Position numbers and translations under genes: made by a program | From: a virus | Reading direction: 5' to 3' (one strand) | IMG/VR virus record: IMGVR_UViG_3300046517_001480 | Location: 1-21,147 of that record | DNA length: 21,147 bases | Shown here: one piece after another, positions 1-6,946 of the stretch | How positions within the stretch are numbered: the first letter of the stretch is position 1 | How the letters are laid out: each line of letters starts with the position of its first letter | The notes under the pieces: model-generated | What the model was told of the DNA's origin: nothing | The model's database searches: none | Seen by the model: only the letters and a program-made list of their open reading frames with translations

Positions 1-232
1 CCTGATCCTCGCGCATGCGTTTGAACGCCGGATCCCAGAACCGCTTGGCGTGCTTGACGCGCGAGGTCCAGGCCGACACCAGCCGCTTGCGCCGCTCCGG
101 CGGATCCGGCATGTCGCGCGGCATCGCGTTGGGCTGCCCGGTCGACGGGTTGATGTCGGGACCGCCGCTTTGATCGGGAGAGGCTTCGCCCATCATGCCC
201 ATCATCGCATCGCCGAATGATGTATCTACCAT
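1..232 (-). CDS. Probable portal protein, N-terminal fragment
   Basis: This is the first 77 codons of a gene that runs off the left edge. It starts at ATG 232, overlapping the terminase stop (TAG, 226-228) by 7 bases. The visible protein begins MVDTSFGDAMMGMMGEASPD, continues through a flexible Pro/Asp stretch, then becomes a basic helical segment (residues about 47-77, with PPERRKRLVSAWTSRVKHAK). A gene directly after the large terminase in a late operon is usually the portal, the dodecameric ring through which DNA enters the capsid, and the basic helix after a disordered start fits P22-like podovirus portals. The assignment rests mainly on position; the conserved portal core lies outside the window. 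A head or linker protein is the alternative. Confidence 0.55.
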   Translation of the reverse strand, partial: MVDTSFGDAMMGMMGEASPDQSGGPDINPSTGQPNAMPRDMPDPPERRKRLVSAWTSRVKHAKRFWDPAFKRMREDQ

Positions 233-1821
233 CCCTGCTGGCTCCTCGGGTCGCCTCGGCCTTCCCTCCTCCGTGTCTGTTCAAACATGTCCCGGAACGT
301 GCCCACTACCACATCGGGCTCCGGTGCTTTGATCCGGGTGCGGCCATGCATCTTGGCCAGGCCCAGACCGATCAGGCTCATCGCGTCGACAAAATCATCC
401 TTGGCGCCGTGCGGAAATTTCAGGATCTCGTCCTGGGCGTCGGCCCACCACCGCGTGAACGCCGGGAAGTGAACCATCCGCATCGAGGTGCGCGCCTGGA
501 TCGCCTGCGCGCGCTGCTGCTTGTCGACCGCAGGGTTGATCGGATCGATCGCACAAAAGGTCTGCTTCTCGACCATGCGCTTGCGCAGGAAAGGCCCGAT
601 CGACTTGTTGATGGCGCCGCCCTCGGCCCACCAGAATTGCGGTTTGTATCTTTTCATCAGGTCGATCATGCTCTCGACCGCCTTCTGGCTGTCGAGCCGC
701 ATCCAGACCAGGTCGGGCATGATCCAGATGTGATCCTGCTCGTCGACGCCGACCACCATCAGACAGCTCTTGTCGGCGTTCTTCTCGATCGAGACCGCAT
801 GATCCGACGCCGCATAGAAGCGCATCTTGTGATGCGCCGGCATCTCGTCCATGCGGTTGTAGGGGACGAGATCGACATTGCGGAAGAACGCACCCTCTTT
901 CGGCGACGGCCGGCCCTGGTAGAGCGCCCCGAAACCGCGCGGGTCGGAGTTGCGGATCTCCTCGAGATATTTTTTCGGAAACCGCTCCGGCCATAGCGAC
1001 TCGCCCTCGGCTCTCCCTAAGATGTCGCTCTCTTCCGCCAGCGCCGGGAAGTCGATCTTGCGCCACAGCTTGGCTTCGTCGACGTTGTAGTAGGGATTGC
1101 GCTCGTCGATCAGCCGGCCGACCAAATCGTCCTCGTTCCACCGGGTCTGGATGATGACGATGGTGCCGGTGGCATCCATCAGCCGGGTGCGCAGCACCTG
1201 CAGCCACCACTGCCATAGTTTCTCGCGCACCAGGACGGAGTCGGCCTCGACGCGGTCCTTGATCGGGTCATCGAGCAGGATGCAATGCGCGCCGCGGCCG
1301 GTGATCGAGGAGCCGCGGCCGACCGCGAACACCACGCCACCGCGCGAGGTCTCGACGCGGTTGACGGCACTGGCGCCGACCTTGATCTCGACGCCAGGGA
1401 ACACCTGGCCATATTGCGGCGTCACCATGATGTCGCGGACCTTGCGACCGAGATCCCAGGAATAATGCTCGTTGTAGGTGGCGACGATGATCGAGCGATC
1501 GGGATGGCGGCCGACATACCAGGCCGGAAACATTGCGGAGGCCAGCGTGGTCTTGCCCATGCGCGGACCCATCGTCATCATCAGCCGGCGGTAGTCGCCG
1601 CGCTCGACCTCTTCCAGCGCAGCCCCGATCACCCGGTGAAAGCGCTGCGGCTGGTACAGCGAGCGCTCCGGATCCTCCTCGAAGTTCGGGTTCGGCATCA
1701 TCAGTTGCGTGAACGCAATCAGGTCCGAGCGCGCAGCGAGGATGGCTCGCTTGCGACGCAACAGCGTCAGATAGCGCTCGTCAGTAACCGTTCCCATCAC
1801 TGCCGCCGTGTTTGGTGACAT
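226..1821 (-). CDS. terL: Terminase large subunit
   Basis: This is the DNA-packaging motor with ATPase and nuclease domains, 531 aa, a normal length for the family. The ATPase shows a Walker A variant GPRMGKTT at residues 85-92, a Walker B HCILLDD at 179-185 and a coupling-type motif IIQTRWNEDDL at 223-233. The C-terminal RNase H-like nuclease begins near FYAASDHAVS (D340), has a second acidic site WWAEGG (E400) and ends with DDFVDAMS (475-482), which supplies the last metal-binding aspartates. The start is uncertain: ATG 1821 has no clear ribosome binding site and overlaps the previous gene by 41 bases; Met9 at 1797 is an alternative. It lies just before the probable portal gene, as in many tailed phages. 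No small-terminase gene lies directly upstream; a candidate sits far away at 15119-15343. Confidence 0.96.
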   Translation of the reverse strand: MSPNTAAVMGTVTDERYLTLLRRKRAILAARSDLIAFTQLMMPNPNFEEDPERSLYQPQRFHRVIGAALEEVERGDYRRLMMTMGPRMGKTTLASAMFPAWYVGRHPDRSIIVATYNEHYSWDLGRKVRDIMVTPQYGQVFPGVEIKVGASAVNRVETSRGGVVFAVGRGSSITGRGAHCILLDDPIKDRVEADSVLVREKLWQWWLQVLRTRLMDATGTIVIIQTRWNEDDLVGRLIDERNPYYNVDEAKLWRKIDFPALAEESDILGRAEGESLWPERFPKKYLEEIRNSDPRGFGALYQGRPSPKEGAFFRNVDLVPYNRMDEMPAHHKMRFYAASDHAVSIEKNADKSCLMVVGVDEQDHIWIMPDLVWMRLDSQKAVESMIDLMKRYKPQFWWAEGGAINKSIGPFLRKRMVEKQTFCAIDPINPAVDKQQRAQAIQARTSMRMVHFPAFTRWWADAQDEILKFPHGAKDDFVDAMSLIGLGLAKMHGRTRIKAPEPDVVVGTFRDMFEQTRRREGRGDPRSQQGW

Positions 1822-2020
1822 GCATCGGCACGTCGGGGATCTTGGTGATCTTGGCGCGCGGTGCTTGCGCGGTGACCACCTCGGGCGCGACGGCTTGCGG
1901 GCCCGAGACCGGCGAGGTGTGATGGGTGTAGTTGTCCTGGGTCTTTGACACCGGCGGCGGCTTTGCCGTCGGCAGCGGTCTGATCGGGGTCAGCGGTGGG
2001 GCGCGGGTCAGCTTGGCCAT
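1781..2020 (-). CDS. Small Pro/Thr-rich protein of unknown function
   Basis: A 79-aa protein not recognised as a family. It starts at ATG 2020 with a strong ribosome binding site (GGAGGAG, 3 bases from the start). It is rich in Pro, Thr and Val and has no hydrophobic segment, so it is probably disordered. Its last 41 bases overlap the terminase start in another frame, so the two genes are likely translationally coupled. The ribosome binding site forms the 3' arm of a 7-bp hairpin directly after the stop of the preceding gene (see 2024-2046). The strong binding site and operon position support a real gene; the sequence gives no function. Confidence 0.6.
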   Translation of the reverse strand: MAKLTRAPPLTPIRPLPTAKPPPVSKTQDNYTHHTSPVSGPQAVAPEVVTAQAPRAKITKIPDVPMHVTKHGGSDGNGY

Positions 2021-2023
2021 GGA

Positions 2024-2046
2024 CTCCTCCTGGTTTGCCGGAGGAG
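2024..2046 (-). promoter_or_regulatory. Hairpin covering the ribosome binding site of the 79-aa gene
   Basis: On the minus-strand transcript CTCCTCC pairs perfectly with GGAGGAG across a 9-base loop. The GGAGGAG arm is the ribosome binding site of the gene starting at 2020, and the hairpin begins 11 bases past the stop codon of the gene ending at 2057. A ribosome terminating upstream could open the stem, which would couple the two genes. There is no U-run, so it is not an intrinsic terminator. Confidence 0.45.
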
Positions 2047-2056
2047 CCGGGAGGGG

Positions 2057-2293
2057 TCAGTCCTTGACCTTCTCCAGCGCCTGCAGCAGGGCGATGATCT
2101 CTTGCTCTTCCTCGTCGATCTCGTCGGGCAATTTGCCCCAGTTCGCCGAGACGTAGTCGTCAGCGGTAGGTCGATCCTTGTGTTGGAGCAGATACTCTAA
2201 GACCGGGTCGTGCCCAGCTCGGCGTGCCAATTCCGCCCGCAAAGTCGAAGATGCGGTCTCTTGCCTGGTCGAGTGAGATGTTGCCCCGGTCAT
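2057..2293 (-). CDS. Small acidic phage protein
   Basis: A 78-aa protein whose C-terminal two thirds (from about RAGHDPVLEYLLQHKDRP) resembles short proteins often found near phage terminase genes: a helix, then a strongly acidic helix (DEIDEEEQEII, about residues 58-68). The start is ATG 2293, preceded by GGAGGG at 3 bases. It overlaps the end of the 625-aa gene by 134 bases in a different frame, which is long for a phage operon. Its first 25 residues look unlike coding sequence, while G/C at third positions moves from the upstream frame to this one partway through the overlap. It might be expressed by its own start, by a +1 frameshift from the upstream gene, or both. Function unknown. Confidence 0.65.
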   Translation of the reverse strand: MTGATSHSTRQETASSTLRAELARRAGHDPVLEYLLQHKDRPTADDYVSANWGKLPDEIDEEEQEIIALLQALEKVKD

Positions 2294-4037
2294 ATTCCCT
2301 CCAGATCCTGTCCACGGCTGCTGTCTTACTCTTATCAGCCTTGAACGACGGAGAGAATAGTTCCCTGACCGGTTCCCACGTTGCAGATTGTGCCGCCCGC
2401 GGCAGCATGTCGTTTTCCATCGCCATCATCCGGGTGGCGTCCGCGGTCAGACCATAGGTGCCCTGCACGCCGGTGACGCTGTCACCCCTGGCCGGCCTGT
2501 AGTTGTATGGCTGCTTGGCGGTCGCCAGGCTCGAGCCCAGGCTGTGCGCCACCGCCGGCGAGGTGCCCGACAACGGCCGCAGCTGGGCAGCGGCGACCTG
2601 GTGGGTGTCGGCGGTGATGTCGCCGAAGCGCGGGTCGTTCGGCACCTCGATGTTGTTGTAGAAATTGCGCACCTTGTGCTTGGTGCCGAGCAGGCCGGAG
2701 ATGATGTCCATATTGCCGCCGCTCTCCATCGATCGCACCGCCTTCTGGATCTCGCCGAGCGCACCCCATCCGACCTTGGCCGGCTCGCCTTCCTGGGTGC
2801 GGATCCAGTCGCCGAAATTGCCCTCTGGCGTGACCGAGCGATAGGCGCGCGGGTTGTGTGCCTCGTCGTAGAGCCGGATCCACAGCGCCTTCTGCAGCGG
2901 GGTCTCGAGCTGGTCGAGACTCTTGCCCTGGATGCTGCGGAACAGCTGCTGCATCTCCGGCTTTTCCAGGAAGTCTGCCTGGCGGCCAAACGCGCGCATG
3001 TCGGGCGTCAGGATCCGCCCCGCCGCAGCGCTGGTCATGATGTCGCCGACGCGCTCGCCGAGCGAGGCGTTCTTGTACCAGTCCATTTGCGGTGACAGCG
3101 ACGCCAGCGCACCGGAGGCTGCTGGCCGCGGCACGTTCCAGCGATTAGCGAGCGCGCCGGAAATTTCGTTGGCGCCCTCGTACCACAGTGGCGAGCGCGC
3201 CTTCATCTCATCGGGCGATCGGTTGTAGAGGTACTGCATGTTGCCGCGCGCCTGGTCGAGATAGGCTGCGACAGCCTCCTCGTCGCTCATGCCGCGCAGA
3301 TGCCGGAAGCCAGGATAGCGCGACAGCAGCTGCACATTGTGCTCATAGCCTGGCGCGTTGCGCATCTCCTCGGTGCCGATCGACAGGTGATGTGTCAGCG
3401 GGTTCTCGGTCGCGCTCACCGCGGTCGGGAAACGTGTCGACACCCGCACATCACCCGGCTTGATCGGGATCGCACTGGCTGGCCCCTGCACCGCCAGGCC
3501 GAGCTCTTCGGCGATGCTCTTGGCGGCCGGCGCCGCCTCCTTCACCACCTGCTTCGCCACCTGGGCGCCAGGCTTGACGCCAGGAATCATGCCGGCCATG
3601 CCCATCACCACACCAGTGTTATCGCCCTGGCTCTTGGCGTGCATGGTGTCCATCGCCCCGAGCGGCACCGACAGCGGCGTCGCCTGCACCAGGCCCATCA
3701 ATTTAGAGGCGAGATTGTTGGCGGTGTAATTGTCGGCGCCGGCGGTTGAGAAGGCACTCGACAGCCCCTGCGTGACACGCTCGCTCGGCGACGGCGGCGG
3801 TGATGCGCGCAGCTGGTCGCCGGTCGGCGCATTGAGCTGCACGGTGCCAGCCGGCGGCTGCGGCGGCAGCACACTCGATCGCGTCAATAGCGTGCCCAGG
3901 CCGGCGTTGGGATCGACCGGTGCCGTCGGCATCGGCTCGGTCGGCGGGGTCCAGAGTTTCTGCCCGCGCAGTTTGTCCCACGGCAGGCCGTTGGCGACGG
4001 TGGCACCGAGCGAGGCAGCGAGACCTTCATCGGCCAT
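2160..4037 (-). CDS. Large phage protein with helix-hairpin-helix-like core (DUF7178-like)
   Basis: A 625-aa protein. The start at ATG 4037 is chosen over a longer reading (to 4181) because GGAGGAGGTG lies directly before it and it overlaps the previous stop by 11 bases. Residues 1-100 are Pro/Ala/Gln-rich and probably disordered; about 110-180 holds Ala/Gly-rich helical stretches. Residues 282-490 form a distinctive core: SPLWYEGANEI (282-292), ASLSPQMDWYKN (312-323), GTKHKVRNFYNNI (451-463) and ITADTHQVAAA (474-484). The order of a Lys-bearing turn followed by a D-T-H motif recalls HhH-GPD DNA glycosylases such as endonuclease III, and the motifs resemble, from memory, phage proteins labelled DUF7178. 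A later segment, SATWEPVRELF (551-561), also looks conserved. It may be a virion protein or a DNA-binding protein made late; glycosylase activity is not established. Confidence 0.7.
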   Translation of the reverse strand: MADEGLAASLGATVANGLPWDKLRGQKLWTPPTEPMPTAPVDPNAGLGTLLTRSSVLPPQPPAGTVQLNAPTGDQLRASPPPSPSERVTQGLSSAFSTAGADNYTANNLASKLMGLVQATPLSVPLGAMDTMHAKSQGDNTGVVMGMAGMIPGVKPGAQVAKQVVKEAAPAAKSIAEELGLAVQGPASAIPIKPGDVRVSTRFPTAVSATENPLTHHLSIGTEEMRNAPGYEHNVQLLSRYPGFRHLRGMSDEEAVAAYLDQARGNMQYLYNRSPDEMKARSPLWYEGANEISGALANRWNVPRPAASGALASLSPQMDWYKNASLGERVGDIMTSAAAGRILTPDMRAFGRQADFLEKPEMQQLFRSIQGKSLDQLETPLQKALWIRLYDEAHNPRAYRSVTPEGNFGDWIRTQEGEPAKVGWGALGEIQKAVRSMESGGNMDIISGLLGTKHKVRNFYNNIEVPNDPRFGDITADTHQVAAAQLRPLSGTSPAVAHSLGSSLATAKQPYNYRPARGDSVTGVQGTYGLTADATRMMAMENDMLPRAAQSATWEPVRELFSPSFKADKSKTAAVDRIWREYDRGNISLDQARDRIFDFAGGIGTPSWARPGLRVSAPTQGSTYR

Positions 4038-4452
4038 CGGCACCTCCTCCGAATTGATAGCGGGTGGTGCCGGTGTTGAGCTCAAGCGTCGGATATTGGG
4101 CGCTGCCCAGCATGCGGATATCGCCGTAGGGATCGACCGGTCGCCGCATCGCCGCCGGCTGATCGCGACCAGGATAGGCAAAGCGATCGAGCTGCGGCAT
4201 GTTCGACTGCGCCTCGCTCCATTCCAGCGGGCGTCGCGTCTGATAGGTCAGCGGCAGCGCCTGGGTAAAATTGTTGCGCCACATCTGCTCCTGCTGCTGC
4301 TCCAGCGCCGCGCGCTGCTCCGGCGTCACCGCGCCCAGCAGATCGTTGCGGAACCTTTCGTCCGATCGGCTGAATTGATCGGCCGACCGCGGCGCTACCG
4401 CGTCGAGCAGAGGCTCCAGCGCCCGCATGAATGCTGTGCCGAGCCCTTCCAT
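4027..4452 (-). CDS. Phage late protein of unknown function, 141 aa
   Basis: Not recognised. The start is ATG 4452 in a TGATG overlap with the stop of the upstream 340-aa gene, preferred to a start 12 codons earlier at 4488 that lacks support. The protein is hydrophilic: an N-terminal amphipathic helix (MEGLGTAFMRALEPLLDAV), a Gln/Glu-rich helix around residues 49-60 (TPEQRAALEQQQEQ), and a Pro/Tyr/Gly-rich C-terminal half. It overlaps the next gene by 11 bases. The surroundings suggest a virion component or assembly factor. Confidence 0.65.
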   Translation of the reverse strand: MEGLGTAFMRALEPLLDAVAPRSADQFSRSDERFRNDLLGAVTPEQRAALEQQQEQMWRNNFTQALPLTYQTRRPLEWSEAQSNMPQLDRFAYPGRDQPAAMRRPVDPYGDIRMLGSAQYPTLELNTGTTRYQFGGGADGR

Positions 4453-5474
4453 CAGCTCTGACCCCAGCCGGTGGCGCCAGCGCCCCACGGCGTGACCCCG
4501 TAGGGGCTGTCAACACCATAGCCTGGGTTGCCGTAAACGCCCCACGGATTGCTGTCGTTTTGAGGCAAGGTCGGCAGATAGCGCGTCACGTCGCCGGTTG
4601 ACTGGAATACGCCGAACGGATCGTAGGTGCCTTGATTGGGACCGTAGACGTCGAACGCGCCGGGTTGAGTCTGTCCGACACCGATGCGCGTCGGAGGCGC
4701 CTGCGGTATCTGCGCGGCGAACGGATTGCTGCCGCCGCCGAAGAAATCCGAGCCGCCGTAGCCGCCGCCGTAGAGGCCCTGGCCGCCGGTATACCCAGCG
4801 CCGGCACCGCCGGCCGAATAATAGGCCGCGTCCCAGGGCGCTTGCGCGCCCGCAAGGCCACCGGTCGGGACGCCGCCGGGGATCGAGCCGCCGCTCTCGG
4901 CATTGTATCCGGCCAGCGCCGCCTGCTGCGCCGGCGACAGGCTAAACGGACTGACCACGCCTGAGGCGCCTTGCGCCGTCGGCAGCGGAATGCCCTGCGA
5001 GCCGAAATATTTATAGAGCAGTTGATCGGTGGTCGGCCGCGCGGCAGCTGCCGGCGCCGCTGGTGCAGCTGGTGCCGCCGGCGCCGGCGCCGTCATCGCA
5101 TCGCCCAATCCGCCACCGCCGCCACCGCCGCCCCCACCGCCTTGCTGGGAGGCAAGCCACTGGTTTGCCACCGTCGGCCCGACCAGACCGCTGAACGTAT
5201 TCCAGTCGCTGTCGCTCATGCCGAAGGCCTGGTAGCCGCGACCACCACCACCGCCGCCCCAGGCCGGCTGTGCCGCCGGCTGTGGTGCTGGCTGCGGTGC
5301 TGCCCACGATGGCTGCGCCGCCGGCTGCGAGTACTGCATGACCTGCTGGGCACCCCACGCCGGGGACATGTTGTACATCTGCGCAAATTGTTGACCGAGG
5401 CCGGCATCACCAGCCGGCGGATCGGGGATGTCGACGCCGGGACCGTCGGTCGGTGAGCCTGACTGAACTCTCAT
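4452..5474 (-). CDS. Low-complexity Gly/Ala/Pro/Gln-rich late protein
   Basis: A 340-aa protein of strongly biased composition, starting at ATG 5474 with GGAGG 6 bases upstream. It contains Gln/Pro/Ala repeats at residues 50-72, six glycines at 73-78, eleven consecutive glycines at 112-122, an APAAPAAPAAPAA block near 131-143, and a Gly/Tyr-rich C-terminal half with repeated PYG/GYG/GVYG motifs. Short ordered segments remain around 83-108 (SDSDWNTFSGLVGPTVANQW) and 148-160 (TTDQLLYKYFGSQ). There is no signal peptide or membrane helix. Unbroken reading through such repeats shows it is coding. Most likely a disordered virion or internal protein; function is not recognised. Confidence 0.75.
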   Translation of the reverse strand: MRVQSGSPTDGPGVDIPDPPAGDAGLGQQFAQMYNMSPAWGAQQVMQYSQPAAQPSWAAPQPAPQPAAQPAWGGGGGGRGYQAFGMSDSDWNTFSGLVGPTVANQWLASQQGGGGGGGGGGGLGDAMTAPAPAAPAAPAAPAAAARPTTDQLLYKYFGSQGIPLPTAQGASGVVSPFSLSPAQQAALAGYNAESGGSIPGGVPTGGLAGAQAPWDAAYYSAGGAGAGYTGGQGLYGGGYGGSDFFGGGSNPFAAQIPQAPPTRIGVGQTQPGAFDVYGPNQGTYDPFGVFQSTGDVTRYLPTLPQNDSNPWGVYGNPGYGVDSPYGVTPWGAGATGWGQS

Positions 5475-5486
5475 GGATGCCTCCTA

Positions 5487-5651
5487 TCAGTGTATCCCGG
5501 CGACGCGACCGAGACCGCCGATCAGCTCAGACGCGATCCAGAACGCGATTGCCATCGGCAGCAGACCCCAGGGACCGGCGGCCGGGATCCGCATCGCGAC
5601 GCAAGCGAGCACAAAGGCAAACACCAGCAGGATCAGACCAAGGTTTTGCAT
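5487..5651 (-). CDS. Small two-helix membrane protein
   Basis: A 54-aa protein starting at ATG 5651 behind AGGAGG spaced 5 bases, an excellent ribosome binding site. It has two hydrophobic segments, residues about 4-21 (LGLILLVFAFVLACVAM) and 28-47 (WGLLPMAIAFWIASELIGG), joined by a short RIPAAGP turn. It lies in the late operon between the Pro-rich protein and the Gly-rich protein, two genes after the endolysin. Size and topology fit a class II-like holin or accessory lysis protein, but the 58-aa protein next to the endolysin is an equal candidate. Function is inferred from topology only. Confidence 0.7.
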   Translation of the reverse strand: MQNLGLILLVFAFVLACVAMRIPAAGPWGLLPMAIAFWIASELIGGLGRVAGIH

Positions 5652-5660
5652 GACGTCCTC

Positions 5661-5909
5661 CTATCCGCGGATGAAGCGGCGCGGTGGTAGCTCCGGTGGC
5701 TTCGGTGGTTCTGTTGGGGCGACCGGTCGCAGCGGCAGCGGCGGTGTCGGCATCACGCCTGGCGGCATGCCCGGCACCGGTGCAGCTCCACCAGGCGGCG
5801 CCATTTGCGGCGGCGCCACGCCAGGCGGTGGCGCCATCGGACCGGCGGCCGGCAGCGGCCCAGGTGGCTTGATCGGCAATTTTCCCTTCGGGGGTGGTGG
5901 TCTGGCCAT
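5661..5909 (-). CDS. Pro-rich small protein (about 40% proline)
   Basis: An 82-aa protein in which 33 residues are proline by my count, arranged as PPP/GMPP/APP repeats, with basic ends (MARPPPPKGK and PPRRFIRG). The start at ATG 5909 is chosen over an upstream Met because AAGGAGG sits 6 bases before it and the endolysin stop is directly next to it (5911). It has no membrane segment. Such sequence should form extended polyproline II structure, which suggests a spacer or a binding partner in the envelope or virion. No family is recognised. The strong ribosome binding site and open frame in a gap-free operon support a real gene. Confidence 0.65.
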   Translation of the reverse strand: MARPPPPKGKLPIKPPGPLPAAGPMAPPPGVAPPQMAPPGGAAPVPGMPPGVMPTPPLPLRPVAPTEPPKPPELPPRRFIRG

Positions 5910-5910
5910 G

Positions 5911-6498
5911 TCAGTCCTCCTTCGGTGGGTCGACGGCTTGCGGCATCGGCGCGATCGCAGGACCAGCGCCTGGATCCGCCTTGCCGTCGTAGTTTTCATC
6001 GGTGATGTTCTGGAACAGCAGCGACTCCGACGCGCGCCTGCGCACCAGGCCGTCGAGCACCTTGCCGTTGGCCTTATTCCACTTCGGAAATTCAGCTGCT
6101 GCGCCGGTGCCGCCCTCGTCCTCGCTCCAGGAGCCGAAGTCGCCGGCGTTGACCTTCTTCAACAGCGTGCTCTTCTGCAGGTTGCCCTCGCCGCAATTAT
6201 AGGTGAACGACACCAAAGCGTCGAACTGCCACGGCTCGAGCTCGATGGTGACGTGCTTGCGCACCGCGGCCTCAAACTTTTCCATGTCGTGAAGGAAAGC
6301 ACTGTCGCATTGCGCTTTCGACCACACCGTGTCCGCCTTGATCGGGTGGTTGTGCTCCGACGTCGTCCCCCATCCGATGGTCCTGACGCCGGCAGGACAC
6401 AGATAGGATTTATACTTGCCCTGGTGCGGCTGCAGGCAGCCCTCGAAATGCTTGACCAGATTGGCGCCGGCCGGCGTCAGTGAGAGATCCTCGTTCAT
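5911..6498 (-). CDS. Endolysin, GH24 lysozyme (T4/P22 type)
   Basis: A muramidase that cleaves peptidoglycan glycan strands for host lysis. It is 195 aa from ATG 6498, which overlaps the holin-like gene stop as ATGA and has GGAGAGG 8 bases before it; a GTG three codons upstream is too close to that site. The catalytic region reads HFEG (E19), then YLCPAGVRTIGWGTT (32-46). The position of the T4 lysozyme Asp20 is taken by Cys34, and the threonine is T40, giving an E/C/T triad; Cys here is common in proteobacterial GH24 enzymes. WQFDALVSFTYNCGEGNL is the usual C-lobe helix. The last 25 residues are a Pro/Ala-rich tail. There is no signal peptide or anchor, so export should depend on a holin. 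Confidence 0.95.
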   Translation of the reverse strand: MNEDLSLTPAGANLVKHFEGCLQPHQGKYKSYLCPAGVRTIGWGTTSEHNHPIKADTVWSKAQCDSAFLHDMEKFEAAVRKHVTIELEPWQFDALVSFTYNCGEGNLQKSTLLKKVNAGDFGSWSEDEGGTGAAAEFPKWNKANGKVLDGLVRRRASESLLFQNITDENYDGKADPGAGPAIAPMPQAVDPPKED

Positions 6499-6671
6499 TT
6501 GATGCACCTCTCCAGGATCTTGTCGCGGCGCTCGATCGCGTTGCCGACCTGGTAGAGCGTGAACGTGAACCCGATCAGCACCACCACATTGATCACCAGC
6601 AGCGCCAGCACAAACGGCGTCGCGCGCATCGTCTCGATGACCTGCTTGGCGAGATCGGCGGGGACGTTCAT
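6495..6671 (-). CDS. Holin-like single-helix membrane protein
   Basis: A 58-aa protein starting at ATG 6671, in ATGA overlap with the stop of the upstream gene (6668), and overlapping the endolysin start by 4 bases in the same way. It has a charged N-terminus (MNVPADLAKQVIETMR), one long hydrophobic helix at about residues 19-41 (PFVLALLVINVVVLIGFTF), and a basic C-terminus (ERRDKILERCIK). Direct coupling to a signal-less endolysin suggests a holin or a spanin-like helper. No Rz/Rz1 pair is seen in the window. The assignment rests on topology and position. Confidence 0.75.
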   Translation of the reverse strand: MNVPADLAKQVIETMRATPFVLALLVINVVVLIGFTFTLYQVGNAIERRDKILERCIK

Positions 6672-6946
6672 GCAGCGCCTTTCATCTTGTCGACGAAATC
6701 GACCACCGACAGCGGCGGCTGACCCTCGATCGCGCGCAGCCGGTTCTCATGGTCGTACAGCACGGTGGTTTCGGCTTGCGGCGCCGGCGGCACCGGCGGC
6801 GGCGCGACATACGGATCCGGCGTGCCGCCACCCTCGAGCCAGGCCTGGTACTCGACCCAGTCGCGGTTGGCGGGATCGTTCGGAATGCAGGCCCCGTCTG
6901 CGGTGCGGATCACGCTGTCGGTTGCGGTGAGTTGATAATCTGCCAT
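6668..6946 (-). CDS. Small tail-associated protein
   Basis: A 92-aa protein starting at ATG 6946 in TGATG overlap with the stop of the tail fibre gene. The N-terminal half has the pattern YQLTATDSVIRTADGACIP then NDPANRDWVEYQAWL, widespread in small phage proteins next to tail fibre genes and in the N-termini of fibre assembly proteins. A Pro-rich linker follows (about residues 43-60), then a helical C-terminus. It probably associates with the tail or helps assemble the fibre encoded directly upstream; no enzymatic motif is visible. Confidence 0.75.
   Translation of the reverse strand: MADYQLTATDSVIRTADGACIPNDPANRDWVEYQAWLEGGGTPDPYVAPPPVPPAPQAETTVLYDHENRLRAIEGQPPLSVVDFVDKMKGAA

Noticed and set aside
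217-996. Long plus-strand open frame opposite the terminase
   Set aside because: His/Asp/Arg-rich shadow of the minus-strand terminase, with no ribosome binding site; terL motifs are decisive.
4038-4181. Longer start of the 625-aa protein at 4181
   Set aside because: No ribosome binding site there, and the extension overlaps most of the preceding gene; ATG 4037 has GGAGGAGGTG.
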